Positions 23,335 through 23,347 of a stretch of 23,347 bases of DNA are shown in pieces. The first letter of the stretch is position 1; each line of letters opens with the position of its first letter. Source of the DNA: Deltaproteobacteria bacterium. GTDB taxonomy: Bacteria > Desulfobacterota > DSM-4660 > Desulfatiglandales > B25-G16. The DNA lies in NCBI GenBank assembly GCA_019308645.1, contig JAFDHR010000011.1, positions 1 through 23,347 on the forward strand. The letters run 5' to 3'. Position numbers and translations under genes: made by a program. Below the pieces are notes generated by a model. It saw only the letters and a list, made by a program, of their open reading frames with translations, did not search any database and was not told where the DNA came from.

Positions 23335-23347
23335 CTCAACAGTTAGT

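Larger units (their letters stand above)
22000..23341 (+). mobile_element. Complete insertion sequence, about 1342 bp, with two-unit inverted ends
   Basis: One DDE transposase gene is framed by ends beginning TG (left TGACAAATGCCA, right read inward TGTTGAGTGCCA). Each end carries two copies of a 20-base motif starting TGCCA and ending ATAACAC or similar, exactly 27 bases apart: 22007 and 22034 on the left; 23334 and 23307 read inward on the right. Matching GTTAGT flanks suggest target duplication. It is most like the IS481-related group by transposase type, but family placement is uncertain. Confidence 0.85.

Overview
The window looks like a piece of an anaerobic Gram-negative bacterial chromosome, moderately AT-rich, and most compatible with a Desulfobacterota-type or other CO2-fixing anaerobe. 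This is inferred from gene content only: a CooC-type nickel-insertion ATPase beside a DUF3786 protein (families tied to CO dehydrogenase and corrinoid C1 metabolism), a full DXP-pathway gene cluster, and an exported LytM-type peptidase. No rRNA or tRNA gene was seen, so the lineage is not fixed.

Layout. (1) Positions 1-346: start of a minus-strand GntR/FCD-type regulator, cut by the window edge. (2) Positions 843-9803, all minus strand and read serC, asnS, xseA, an M23 peptidase, xseB, ispA, dxs, tlyA: a housekeeping run for serine synthesis, Asn-tRNA charging, exonuclease VII, isoprenoid precursors and rRNA methylation. tlyA is broken at its 3' end by a perfect 35-bp tandem duplication. (3) Positions 10038-18669, plus strand: a complete phosphate-starvation locus. 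It holds a PHP phosphoesterase and a small one-helix membrane protein, then pstS, pstC, pstA, pstB, phoU, phoB and phoR. Three arrays of 11-bp-periodic PhoB half-sites precede the PHP gene, a structured non-coding stretch, and pstS. (4) Positions 18680-20226, minus strand: DUF3786 then cooC. (5) Positions 20359-22066, plus strand: an Smr-domain protein and coaE. (6) Positions 22000-23341: a complete DDE insertion sequence with two-unit ends, inserted in the last codons of coaE, with a probable target duplication at the very end of the window.

How it fits together. PhoR and PhoB would sense and respond to low phosphate through PhoU and the PstSCAB importer. The Pho-box arrays put the PHP phosphoesterase, the small membrane protein and a candidate small RNA or attenuator under the same control. 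This enlarged Pho unit, with an unassigned RNA between two Pho promoters, is the most novel-looking part of the window.

A second theme is the gaps between genes. Many carry short mosaic palindromic repeats of several families. They interrupt the pst operon twice, and they supply or touch the stop codons or apparent starts of several genes (dxs, ispA, xseA, pstA).
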